A DNA stretch of 64,000 nucleotides from Janibacter terrae NBRC 107853 (GTDB lineage: Bacteria; Actinomycetota; Actinomycetes; Actinomycetales; Dermatophilaceae), in assembly GCF_001591405.1 (NCBI RefSeq), contig NZ_BCUV01000006.1:496001-560000 (forward strand), read 5' to 3'. Of the stretch, positions 51,294 through 61,472 are shown one piece after another; position 1 is the first letter of the stretch, and each line of letters begins with the position of its first letter. The translations under genes were made by a program, and so were the position numbers. The notes beneath the pieces are model-generated. The model was not told the origin of the DNA, searched no databases, and saw only the letters and a program-made list of their open reading frames with translations.

Positions 51294-52181
51294 ATGAGCG
51301 TCACCGTCGACCGCACCACGCAGCGGTACTCGTCCGGGGAGCAGGACGCGCCACGCATGGTCCTGCTGCACACCACCGAAGGGTGGGGCTGGCCGTCCTA
51401 CGGCGGCGGCGGGTCCGCGCCGCACGCCACGATCAAGCCGCTGCCCGGCGTCGGCATCGAGGTCCGCGAGCACATCCCCTTCGGCCAGTTCGGCAAGGCC
51501 CTGGCGAACCGCGCGGGCGGGGTGCAAACCAACACCACCGGCGTCCTGCAGTTCGAGCTCATGGGCACCTGCGACGAGTCCCGCAGCGGCCTGTACTTCT
51601 GGCCCAACGCCGACGACCAGGTGCTCGCCGCCCTCGCCGACTACCTGCGACCGATCATGCGCCAGTACGGCATCCCGCACACCTCCGACGTGACGTGGAA
51701 GGACTACAACGCCGGCCGCATCCCCTCGTCCTACGGGCTGTCCAACGGGGTGCGGATGTCCCACACCAGGTGGATGACCTTCCGCGGCATCTGCGGCCAC
51801 CAGCACGCGCCCGAGAACGACCACGGCGACCCCGGCAACTTCCCCATCGACACCCTGCTCCGCCACCTCGGCGGCACGACCACCACCACCTCACAGGAAG
51901 ACGACACCGACATGGCCTCCCTCTCCGACATCGCCGCCGCCGTCCGCGACGGCATCACCGCCCACTGGTCCGAGTCCGTCAGCATCCCCGGCGAGACCAA
52001 GCCCCGCACCCGCAACCAGATCCTCATCTGGGGCTACACCCGCGCCGGCGCCGCGGCCCGCGACTCGCAGAAGGCACTCGCGGTCGCTCGCGCCGTCGCC
52101 CGCCGGCAGGGCCTCACCGACGACCAACTCGACGACATCGAGGACAAGGTCGACCGGCTCATCGACCGGACCGAGTCGTGA
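51294..52181 (+). CDS. Endolysin, N-acetylmuramoyl-L-alanine amidase (copy B)
   Basis: A 295-residue cell-wall hydrolase of the amidase_2/PGRP type. His26 in Leu-Leu-His-Thr-Thr-Glu is the first zinc ligand; the second ligand region is Gly-His-Gln-His-Ala-Pro-Glu-Asn with Asp-Pro-Gly (about 172-187). A Thr-rich linker near 197-203 leads to a helical C-terminal domain with Ser/Asp, probably for wall binding. It cuts the bond between muramic acid and L-alanine to release progeny. Confidence 0.88.
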   Translation: MSVTVDRTTQRYSSGEQDAPRMVLLHTTEGWGWPSYGGGGSAPHATIKPLPGVGIEVREHIPFGQFGKALANRAGGVQTNTTGVLQFELMGTCDESRSGLYFWPNADDQVLAALADYLRPIMRQYGIPHTSDVTWKDYNAGRIPSSYGLSNGVRMSHTRWMTFRGICGHQHAPENDHGDPGNFPIDTLLRHLGGTTTTTSQEDDTDMASLSDIAAAVRDGITAHWSESVSIPGETKPRTRNQILIWGYTRAGAAARDSQKALAVARAVARRQGLTDDQLDDIEDKVDRLIDRTES

Positions 52182-52336
52182 AGCGCGGCCTCTTCGACCA
52201 CGTCGCCGACTACCTCTCGGTGCCGGACCACGACGCCGTGATCGTCCAGGCCCTCGGCCTGCTCGCCGCCGGCGCCTTCCTCGCGCTGTACGGCGCCCTG
52301 CGCCTCCTGCCCAAGAAGATCGGAGCCTCCGCATGA
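52178..52336 (+). CDS. Small single-helix membrane protein, holin candidate (copy B)
   Basis: Fifty-two residues from a GTG overlapping the endolysin stop (GTGA). One long hydrophobic helix (about residues 20-43) and a basic tail. Position next to the endolysin makes it a holin candidate. Confidence 0.6.
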   Translation: MKRGLFDHVADYLSVPDHDAVIVQALGLLAAGAFLALYGALRLLPKKIGASA

Positions 52337-52902
52337 ACGCCTACGAGCTCAAGGCCCTGCAGCGCCGCGGCATCACCGTCTCAGCGCTCGGCTGCGTCAT
52401 GCTCGACGTCACCAGCCCGCCCATCAGCCGTCTCCTGCCCGCGACGTGGCTCTACTCCTCGCCGCACCCGGACCGGCGATGGATCAGCGGCGCGCAGGAC
52501 GAAGGGCACGTCACCCTGCTCTACGGCCTCCTCGACAACGCCCACACCATCCGCGAGGACATCGACGAGGCCCTCGACGGGTGGGATCCGGGCACGATCG
52601 AGACCGCCCACGTCGGCGTCTTCCCCTCCCCCTTCGACGACGAGCCCTACTCCTGCATCGTCGCCCACCTCGCACTCACCGAGCAGCTGCGCGACGCGCA
52701 CGCCCGCCTCTCGCTCCTGCCGCACATCGACACCCACCCCGAGTACAAGCCCCACGTCACCCTCGCCTACGTGCGCCGCGAGTACGAGGGGGACGCGGTC
52801 CGGCTCATCGAGCAGGAACTCGGCTGCGTCAAGGGCGGCCTCGACTTCGAGCCCGTCGCCCTCAACTACGGATACCCGCCCAAGATCGGAGCCACGTCAT
52901 GA
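52333..52902 (+). CDS. 2H phosphoesterase, Acb1-like anti-CBASS candidate (copy B)
   Basis: A 189-residue protein with the two HxT motifs that define 2H phosphoesterases: His59-Val-Thr61 in Gly-His-Val-Thr-Leu-Leu-Tyr-Gly and His141-Val-Thr143 in Pro-His-Val-Thr-Leu-Ala-Tyr-Val. The flanking pattern (Leu-Pro-His-Ile-Asp-Thr-His-Pro-Glu-Tyr-Lys before the second motif) resembles phage Acb1-type enzymes, which degrade cyclic nucleotide signals of CBASS immunity. RNA-processing 2H enzymes share the fold, so activity must be tested. It sits between two holin candidates with ATGA overlaps on both sides. Confidence 0.7.
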   Translation: MNAYELKALQRRGITVSALGCVMLDVTSPPISRLLPATWLYSSPHPDRRWISGAQDEGHVTLLYGLLDNAHTIREDIDEALDGWDPGTIETAHVGVFPSPFDDEPYSCIVAHLALTEQLRDAHARLSLLPHIDTHPEYKPHVTLAYVRREYEGDAVRLIEQELGCVKGGLDFEPVALNYGYPPKIGATS

Positions 52903-53201
52903 CCGCCCCCACTCGCGCCTCCCGGCACGCCCTCAAGACCGACGCCCGCAACCGGGCGTGGCGCACCCTCCTGCAGGGGCTCGCCACCGACGTCCTCGTT
53001 GCGCTCGCCGCCGCGCTCCTCGCGTGGCTCCCCGACGCCGACATCACCAGCGGTGAGGCGTGGGCCGTCATCGGCGTCACCCTCGCCAAGACCGCACTCA
53101 CCACGGCCGCGTCGTGGATCATGCGAGCCAAGCTCGACGGGTCCGCCCTGCCCACGCCGCTGCCGCCGGCCGACCCGGGCGAGCCCGACGACACACCCTG
53201 A
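52899..53201 (+). CDS. Two-helix membrane protein, holin candidate (copy B)
   Basis: A 100-residue protein with a basic start, two predicted helices (about residues 27-45 and 57-76) and a Pro/Asp-rich tail, the typical plan of a small class II holin. It overlaps the phosphoesterase stop and is last in the lysis operon before three hairpins. Confidence 0.65.
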   Translation: MTAPTRASRHALKTDARNRAWRTLLQGLATDVLVALAAALLAWLPDADITSGEAWAVIGVTLAKTALTTAASWIMRAKLDGSALPTPLPPADPGEPDDTP

Positions 53202-53220
53202 CACCGGTGCCCTACGCTGT

Positions 53221-53252
53221 GCCGCGACCCTGCCCTTCGAACGGGTCGCGGC
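53221..53252. other. Hairpin 1 of a triple hairpin region (copy B)
   Basis: Same as 8724-8755: 10-bp perfect stem GCCGCGACCC/GGGTCGCGGC. Confidence 0.7.
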
Positions 53253-53285
53253 GGTCGAGCACAGGCAGAGGGGACCCGACCGCCA

Positions 53286-53327
53286 GCAGCACCCCCGTCG
53301 CCTCCCCCCCGATGGCGGGGGTGCTGC
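53286..53327. other. Hairpin 2 of a triple hairpin region (copy B)
   Basis: Same as 8789-8830: 12-bp perfect stem GCAGCACCCCCG/CGGGGGTGCTGC. Confidence 0.7.
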
Positions 53328-53345
53328 GCCCCTACTCACACCACT

Positions 53346-53382
53346 GAGCGCCCCCTTCGCCACCACGGTGAAGGGGGCGCTC
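53346..53382 (+). terminator. Strong terminator-like hairpin 3 (copy B)
   Basis: Same as 8849-8885: 13-bp perfect stem followed by TTGTCG. Probable end of the late transcript. Confidence 0.65.
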
Positions 53383-53413
53383 TTGTCGTACCTGCGTGCC
53401 ACGATCCCGCCTC

Positions 53414-53635
53414 ATGTGGCGCTACACCCTCCGCGACCTCCACCCCGGCGACGACCCCGAAGCCTGGGCCTGCGAGCTCGCCGACGAAGGGTGGCGCCTG
53501 TGGATCCCCGGCAACACCGGCGCCGACACGGTCATCAACGGCCGCGCGGTGCGCCGCTACAGCCTCCGCAAGTGGACCGGACCCGGCGACCCGCCACCCA
53601 ACGACTGGGACTGTCACCGCGCAGTGGCATCCTGA
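53414..53635 (+). CDS. Small hypothetical protein (copy B)
   Basis: Seventy-three residues from an ATG at 53414, tryptophan-rich (Trp-Ala-Cys-Glu-Leu, Gly-Trp-Arg-Leu-Trp-Ile), possibly a small beta fold. It sits between the triple hairpin and the secreted nuclease. Confidence 0.6.
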   Translation: MWRYTLRDLHPGDDPEAWACELADEGWRLWIPGNTGADTVINGRAVRRYSLRKWTGPGDPPPNDWDCHRAVAS

Positions 53636-53639
53636 CCGC

Positions 53640-54467
53640 ATGACGAAGGGGATCGTGGGGGCGGCAGTCGCGATGCTCGCGCTCAGCGGGTGCGCCGTCC
53701 CGGCCGGGAGCGAGCCCGAGGCGATCACCACCACGGTCACCGCCACGCACGAAGAAGTCGTGGTCGTCGTGGAAGAGCCGCCCGTCACCAAGACCGAGAC
53801 GGTCACCGCCACGGCCACACCCGAGCCCTCGAGGACCAGCAACACGCCGAAGCCCACCACCACACCGTCGGGCACGTCCGCCACGCTGACCGTGCTCGCG
53901 CAGCTGCCGGTGAAGGGCCGGGCCCCGAAGACCAGGTACGACCGCGCCATGTTCGGGCAAGCCTGGTCCGACGACGTCACCGAGCAGTACGGCCACAACG
54001 GCTGCGACACCCGCAACGACATCCTCCGGCGCGACCTCACCGACGTCGTCATCAAGCCCGGCACCAACGACTGCGTGGCCCTCTCCGGCACCCTCCGCGA
54101 CCCCTACACCGGCCGCAGTATCCCCTTCGTCCGTGGCCAAGCCACCTCGAGCGCGGTGCAGATCGACCACGTTGTCGCGCTGTCCAACGCCTGGCAGACC
54201 GGCGCGCAACAGCTCACGCCGGAGCAGCGGCAGAACTTCGCGAACGACCCCCTGAACCTGCTCGCGGTCGACGGGCCGACGAACGCGCAGAAGGGCGACG
54301 GGGACGCCGCGACCTGGCTCCCACCCCGCAAGCCCTACCGGTGCGACTATGCCGCCCGCCAGGTGGCCGTGAAGAAGAAGCACAACCTGTGGGTCACCCC
54401 GCCCGAAAAGGAAGCTCTGAACCGGATACTCTCCGGCTGTGGGGGCACGCCACTGCCGACCCGCTAG
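53640..54467 (+). CDS. Secreted HNH-family (DUF1524-like) nuclease lipoprotein (copy B)
   Basis: A 275-residue protein. A signal peptide ends in the lipobox Leu-Ser-Gly-Cys (Cys18), then a Thr-rich linker (about 25-80) leads to a nuclease domain of the DUF1524 type: Asp-His-Val-Val-Ala-Leu (about 176-181), Asn-Asp-Pro-Leu-Asn-Leu and Asn-Ala-Gln-Lys-Gly-Asp. Such secreted HNH nucleases degrade DNA outside the cell. It is encoded by the prophage next to an Excalibur protein, so in lysogens it might degrade environmental or incoming phage DNA. Expression in lysogens is assumed from its place at the att end. Confidence 0.8.
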   Translation: MTKGIVGAAVAMLALSGCAVPAGSEPEAITTTVTATHEEVVVVVEEPPVTKTETVTATATPEPSRTSNTPKPTTTPSGTSATLTVLAQLPVKGRAPKTRYDRAMFGQAWSDDVTEQYGHNGCDTRNDILRRDLTDVVIKPGTNDCVALSGTLRDPYTGRSIPFVRGQATSSAVQIDHVVALSNAWQTGAQQLTPEQRQNFANDPLNLLAVDGPTNAQKGDGDAATWLPPRKPYRCDYAARQVAVKKKHNLWVTPPEKEALNRILSGCGGTPLPTR

Positions 54468-54488
54468 GCATCTTCGGGGAGGAAGATC

Positions 54489-55028
54489 ATGGCTCGCATC
54501 ACCACGACCCAGCGTCGTCGCAGCAAGGCCCAGAACAAGCTCCTGGCGATCGGCGGCGGCATCGTCGGGTTCGTCATCCTGATCTGCTGCTGCTTCGGCG
54601 CCATCGGCAGTGTGTTCGGCGACGAGGAGGACACGGACCAGCGCCGGCCGCTGGTGTCGACCAGCACGACCACGACGACCCGCACCTCGAGCACGACGAC
54701 CAGGTCGACGACGACGAGCACGACCACCACGACGAAGAGCTCGAGCTCGTCCAAGTCGTCGACGCAGCCCAGCCGCACGACGTCGAGCTCACCGAAGCCG
54801 AAGCCGACCTCGTCGTCGACCGCCCGGGCGCCGCAGCCCCTGACGACCCAAGCCCCGAAGACGACCACGCAGGCGCCCCCGCCGCCTCCGCCGGCGGCAC
54901 CGCCGGCCGCCTACTACGACAACTGCAGCGCCGCGAAGGCCGCGGGCGCCGCGCCCGTCTACCGTGGCCAGCCCGGCTACGGCGACCACCTGGACCGTGA
55001 CGGCGACGGCGTGGGCTGCGAGTCCTAG
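54489..55028 (+). CDS. Membrane-anchored Excalibur-domain protein (copy B)
   Basis: A 179-residue protein: one transmembrane helix (about residues 20-42, with three adjacent cysteines), a long Thr/Ser-rich linker (about 55-115), a Pro-rich segment, and a C-terminal Excalibur calcium-binding domain with Asp-Arg-Asp-Gly-Asp-Gly-Val-Gly-Cys-Glu. Excalibur domains accompany extracellular nucleases in many Gram-positive bacteria. A GGAGGAAG site precedes the ATG. It lies 21 bases after the nuclease gene, so the two probably form one transcript. Confidence 0.85.
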   Translation: MARITTTQRRRSKAQNKLLAIGGGIVGFVILICCCFGAIGSVFGDEEDTDQRRPLVSTSTTTTTRTSSTTTRSTTTSTTTTTKSSSSSKSSTQPSRTTSSSPKPKPTSSSTARAPQPLTTQAPKTTTQAPPPPPPAAPPAAYYDNCSAAKAAGAAPVYRGQPGYGDHLDRDGDGVGCES

Positions 55029-55038
55029 AGTTACGGTC

Positions 55039-55407
55039 ATGGCGCGCTACCCCTCCGGCATCACACCCCTGCTCGGCGAGCACGTGGACGACGTCCGAGT
55101 CCGGGCCGCGCGGATGGCTCTCGAGATGGACGCTCATCCCGTCGGGGCGACCGCGCCGTGCATGAACCCGGAGTGCGCCGGCCCCGTCGACTACGTCGGC
55201 ACCGGCCATCTCACGCTCTACTGCTCCACCACCTGCCGCAACCGCACCTCCTACCTGCGGACCCTCATCACCGACGAGCTCGAGCTCCTCGAGGAAACCC
55301 TGGACGAAACCAAGCACAAGCAGGGCATTCCCCGCCAGGAGTACCTTCAGCGGGCCCGGATGCTCCGCTGGTGGGCAGCACGCCTGACCCCGATCACCGA
55401 ACGCTGA
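55039..55407 (+). CDS. Small zinc-finger protein next to the att site (copy B)
   Basis: A 122-residue protein with Cys-Met-Asn-Pro-Glu-Cys...Tyr-Cys-Ser-Thr-Thr-Cys-Arg-Asn-Arg (about residues 41-69), a four-cysteine finger as in TRASH/FCS-type fingers, and a helical C-terminus. It ends about 70 bp before the phage-host junction. Function unknown. Confidence 0.65.
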   Translation: MARYPSGITPLLGEHVDDVRVRAARMALEMDAHPVGATAPCMNPECAGPVDYVGTGHLTLYCSTTCRNRTSYLRTLITDELELLEETLDETKHKQGIPRQEYLQRARMLRWWAARLTPITER

Positions 55408-55426
55408 CGCCAGCCGCCACGGCGCC

Positions 55427-55520
55427 GGCCACGCCCCTCCTCGACGTCAGTACAACCCCTGTGGAACTATCGCCCCGCTGACCGCGCTCAGGTGCGACAT
55501 GCCGACGAGGAGCATGTCGT
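55427..55520. other. Right attachment site attR (phage/host junction)
   Basis: Up to 55476 the sequence equals the attP left arm at 10930-10979; from 55477 it continues as comEC on the minus strand. The shared bases at the point of change are TCGCCCC. The host side encodes the conserved Ser-Gly-Ala stretch of ComEC, so attB lay inside that motif. Limits approximate. Confidence 0.85.
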
Positions 55521-56286
55521 CGGTGAGGTCCTGGGGGGTCATCGAGGTGTCGCCGATGACGAGCGCCGGCAGCAGGCCGCGGGCGTCGGCCGGCAGCGGC
55601 TCCATCGCCTCGCGCATCCCCGACCGCAGGTGCTCGGCGGCAGCCCGCACCGGGGAGCGCTCGCCCAGCGGCCGGGGTGGGCCGCGGGGGCTGAGCACGG
55701 CGATCTCCGGGTCGGCGGGCTCGGCGGGGGCGAGCCGGCCCGTCAGGGCGATCCGGTCGTGCCAGCCGACCTCGCCCCAGGGCTGCCCCGCCCGGACGAG
55801 GACCGGTGCGCGCACCCGCGTCGTCACCCCGCGGGCGGTGACCGATTCCAGCCGCACCCGCAGCAGGACCTGGTCGGGGGCGGGGCTCCCTTCGTCTCCC
55901 GAGGCACGGCCGGCGCGGACGATCGGCTCGGTGAGCACGACGCCCTCCGCCCGCACCATCGCGCGCTCGGCGACGAGGCGGTCCACGGGGCCCACCCGAC
56001 GGGTCGCCTCGTGCACGGCCGACGACCCGAGGACGAGCCCCGCGGCGACGAGGGCGAGACCGAGCACCGCCGGCCCGTCGCGTCGCCACGACGCCCGGGC
56101 GTGCCGGCCCCGGTAGCGCACACCCCCCACCCACAGGCCCAGCACGAGCAGGAGCGCGAGCGTCGCGACCTGGGCACGCACCGCCCCGGACCACGACAAC
56201 GCCCACGCGCCGAGGGCCCACGCGGCGAGGCACGGCAGCAGCAACCGCAGGTCGAGCAGCGGTGCGCCCGCGGGCTCCTCGGCCAC
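55447..56286 (-). pseudogene. comEC: comEC, N-terminal part, interrupted by the prophage
   Basis: A 279-residue fragment: N-terminal hydrophobic helices (about 10-65 and 74-95), an OB-like domain in the middle, and the beginning of the competence domain at His-Leu-Ser-Ala-Val-Ser-Gly-Ala. The last seven residues (Ile-Val-Pro-Gln-Gly-Leu-Tyr) come from phage DNA, followed by a stop. Intact ComEC proteins are about 700-800 residues and form the membrane channel for DNA uptake, so the transmembrane channel and the C-terminal nuclease-like part are missing here; they should be on the far side of the prophage. It follows comEA by four bases. The gene would be repaired by precise excision. Confidence 0.88.
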
Positions 56287-56290
56287 GAGC

Positions 56291-57052
56291 TCAGACCGTG
56301 ACCCTGGTCGAGAGCTGGGCGTAGATCTTGTCGCCGATCCCGCTCACCTCGCCGAGCTCCTCGACCGCGGTGAACCGCCCGTGCTCGGTGCGCCACTCGA
56401 GGATGCGCTGCGCGAGCACCGGCCCGACGCCCGGCAGCGTCTCGAGGGTGGCGAGGTCGGCGGTGTTGAGGTCGACCGGTGCCGCGGCCGCCCCGGGAGC
56501 AGCTGCGCCACCGGGGGGCGGAGCGCCCGCCGCCGGGGCACCCGCCGGAGCAGGCGCAGCGGCCGGGGTCTCCCCCCGCCCCGGCACGACCACCTGCTCG
56601 CCGTCCACGAGTGGTCGGGCGAGGTTGACGCTCGTGAGGTCCGCGCGGCCGGTGGTGCCGCCCGCCTCGTCGAGGGCCTCGCCGACTCGAGAGCCCCCCG
56701 GCAGGGTGACCACGCCGGGGCGCTCGACCCGGCCGACGACGTGCACGGTCACCGTCGTCGCCGGACCCGTGGCCGGAGCGAAGGGCGGCTCCGTCCCGTC
56801 CGGCGCCGCCGCCGCGCCCTCCTCCTGCACGACGGCGGGCTGGGGTGCCGCGTCCTCGCGCGCCATGACGTACCGACCGACGAGCATGGCCACGGCGACC
56901 GCGACGACGAGCGCCACCCCGATCACCGCCTGCCGGCTCACCCCGTAGCGTCCCCGCGCCAGCGTGGAGGGCAGCTCGAGGGGCCGCGGCTCGCGGTCCT
57001 CCTCGAGGATCCGGGCGACGCGCTCGGAGGGCTCGCTCGTGCGTGGGCTCAT
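56291..57052 (-). CDS. comEA: Competence protein ComEA
   Basis: A 253-residue DNA receptor: cytoplasmic N-terminus, one transmembrane helix (about residues 41-60), an SLBB domain (about 100-155, Val-His-Val-Val-Gly-Arg-Val), an Ala/Pro/Gly linker and a helix-hairpin-helix DNA-binding end (Leu-Asn-Thr-Ala-Asp-Leu, Leu-Pro-Gly-Val-Gly). It binds extracellular DNA and passes it to ComEC. Confidence 0.93.
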   Translation of the reverse strand: MSPRTSEPSERVARILEEDREPRPLELPSTLARGRYGVSRQAVIGVALVVAVAVAMLVGRYVMAREDAAPQPAVVQEEGAAAAPDGTEPPFAPATGPATTVTVHVVGRVERPGVVTLPGGSRVGEALDEAGGTTGRADLTSVNLARPLVDGEQVVVPGRGETPAAAPAPAGAPAAGAPPPGGAAAPGAAAAPVDLNTADLATLETLPGVGPVLAQRILEWRTEHGRFTAVEELGEVSGIGDKIYAQLSTRVTV

Positions 57053-57154
57053 GCCGACGACGCTAGGCAGGCCCGTCCCCGCCGCGGTCGCGTCGCGCGC
57101 TCCTGTGGACCGTCAGACCGGCGCCTCCGGGGCTGGGGACGACCTGCGGCCCGC

Positions 57155-58012
57155 TCAGTCGCGCTGCCGGGGGGTCACGCCGACGCCGATGGTGCCGAGC
57201 CCGACGTGCGCGCCGATGACCGGGGTGAGGGGTGAGAGGGAGACGCGCACGTCCAGCTCCTCGCGCAGGGCCGTGGCGAGCGCGCTCGCCCGCTCCTCGG
57301 CGTCCAGGTGGTGCACGGCGACGTCGACACCTCCCGCCCACTCGGGCAGGTCGCGGCAGTCCTGGAGGGTCAGGGCCTGCAGGCGCGCGATCGCCTTGCC
57401 GGCCGTGCGGACCCGCTCGAGCGGCTCGACGTGGCCGTCGGCGATGTGGAGCACCGGCTTGAGGGCCAGCGCCGAGCCGAGCAGCGCCCGGGCACCACCG
57501 ATCCGTCCGCCCCGGCGCAGCTGCTCCAGGCTGTGCACGACCATGCGCACGGTCGACGCGGCGCAGCACTGCTCCAGCCGGGCCACGACCTCCTCGACCG
57601 GCAGGCCGCGCGCCCCGTCCCGCGCCGCGCCGATCGCGGCGAAGCCCAGGGCCATGCCGATGAGTCGCGAGTCGACGACGTGCACCGGCACCGGCGACTC
57701 GGGGGCGGCCGAGCGGGCCGCCTCGATCGTCCCCGACAGGTCACCGCTCAGGTGGACGGAGACGATCTGGGTGGCTCCCCCCTTCGCCGCCGCCTCGTAG
57801 GCACGCAGGAAGGTCGCGGGAGCAGGGCGCGAGGTGCTGATCTCGGCCTTGCGCCGCAGGGCGTCGACGACCGCGCGCGAGTCGACCTCGTCGCCCTCGA
57901 TCCGCTCCCGGCCGTCGACGACGAGCACGAGCGGCACGACGCGGATGCCGTGCTCGGTCCGCTCCGCGGCCGACAGGCCCGAGGTGGAGTCGGTGACGAC
58001 GACGGTGCTCAC
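57155..58012 (-). CDS. DegV family fatty-acid-binding protein
   Basis: A 285-residue protein from the GTG at 58012 (an ATG 11 codons upstream is in frame). The DegV start Val-Val-Thr-Asp-Ser-Thr-Ser-Gly-Leu, the Thr-Ser-Arg-Pro-Ala motif, Ser-Gly-Asp-Leu-Ser-Gly-Thr and Arg-Arg-Gly-Gly-Arg-Ile are all present. DegV (FakB) proteins bind fatty acids and present them to a kinase. Usual neighbour of comEA in actinobacteria. Confidence 0.92.
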   Translation of the reverse strand: MSTVVVTDSTSGLSAAERTEHGIRVVPLVLVVDGRERIEGDEVDSRAVVDALRRKAEISTSRPAPATFLRAYEAAAKGGATQIVSVHLSGDLSGTIEAARSAAPESPVPVHVVDSRLIGMALGFAAIGAARDGARGLPVEEVVARLEQCCAASTVRMVVHSLEQLRRGGRIGGARALLGSALALKPVLHIADGHVEPLERVRTAGKAIARLQALTLQDCRDLPEWAGGVDVAVHHLDAEERASALATALREELDVRVSLSPLTPVIGAHVGLGTIGVGVTPRQRD

Positions 58013-58074
58013 GGGTCGAAGCGTATCGAGACCCGTCACGGGCACGAGCGTCCGTCCGCGGCTAGCCTCGCCCC

Positions 58075-58538
58075 ATGTCCACCAGCGAGCGACTGCCCTA
58101 CCTCGACGCGTCCCTGCCGGAGGCGTGGAAGTCCCTCAACGCCCTCGCGCTCAAGGTCTCCGCCGCCGCGGAGGCTGCCGGCCTCGAGCGCGAGACCCTC
58201 GAGCTGATGAACGTGCGCATCTCGCAGATCAACGGCTGCGCGTTCTGCCTCGACCTGCACACGCGCAAGGCGCTCGATGCCGGCGCGAGCCAGCAGCGCC
58301 TCGCGCTGCTGCCGGCCTGGCGCGAGTCCACGCTCTTCGACAGCGTCGAGTGCGCCGTGCTCGACGTCGCCGAGGTGACGACCACCCTGCCCGACCCGCA
58401 GCAGCGCGGCGAGGCCCTCGTCGCCGCCCGGCGCCTGCTCGGCGACGAGACCTTCGCCGCGGTCGAGTGGGCGGCCGTGACGATGAATGCCTTCAACCGG
58501 GTCTCGATCCTCTCCGAGCACCCGGTCCGCCGGCGGGA

Positions 58539-58542
<4 letters not shown>
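58075..58542 (+). CDS. Carboxymuconolactone decarboxylase family (AhpD-like) protein
   Basis: A 155-residue protein with the AhpD core [11 protein letters not shown] (Cys55, Cys58, His62). Family members act as thiol peroxidases or alkylhydroperoxidase partners; substrate unknown. It converges with leuS, sharing four bases at the stops. Confidence 0.9.
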
Positions 58543-61433
<2,891 letters not shown>

Positions 61434-61472
61434 CAGTGCAGGTCTCCCGGGGTGTTGAGGTCGGGAGCCAGA

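Larger units (their letters stand above)
10980..55476. mobile_element. Complete siphovirus-type prophage, copy B (about 44.5 kb)
   Basis: A full temperate phage gene set lies between the attP-like junction at 10979/10980 and the host junction at 55476/55477: serine integrase, repressor and lysogeny genes, replication genes, terminase, head, tail, lysis and conversion genes. Its length, 44,497 bp, equals the repeat offset, as expected for one phage unit in a tandem. All essential modules are present and no broken gene was seen, so it may be inducible. Confidence 0.93.
44498..55476. repeat. Long direct repeat, right copy (end of prophage copy B)
   Basis: Second copy of the block at 1-10979. 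Here it is joined on the left to the rest of the tape measure gene and on the right to host comEC. The left limit given is only where comparison becomes possible because the window begins there. Confidence 0.97.
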
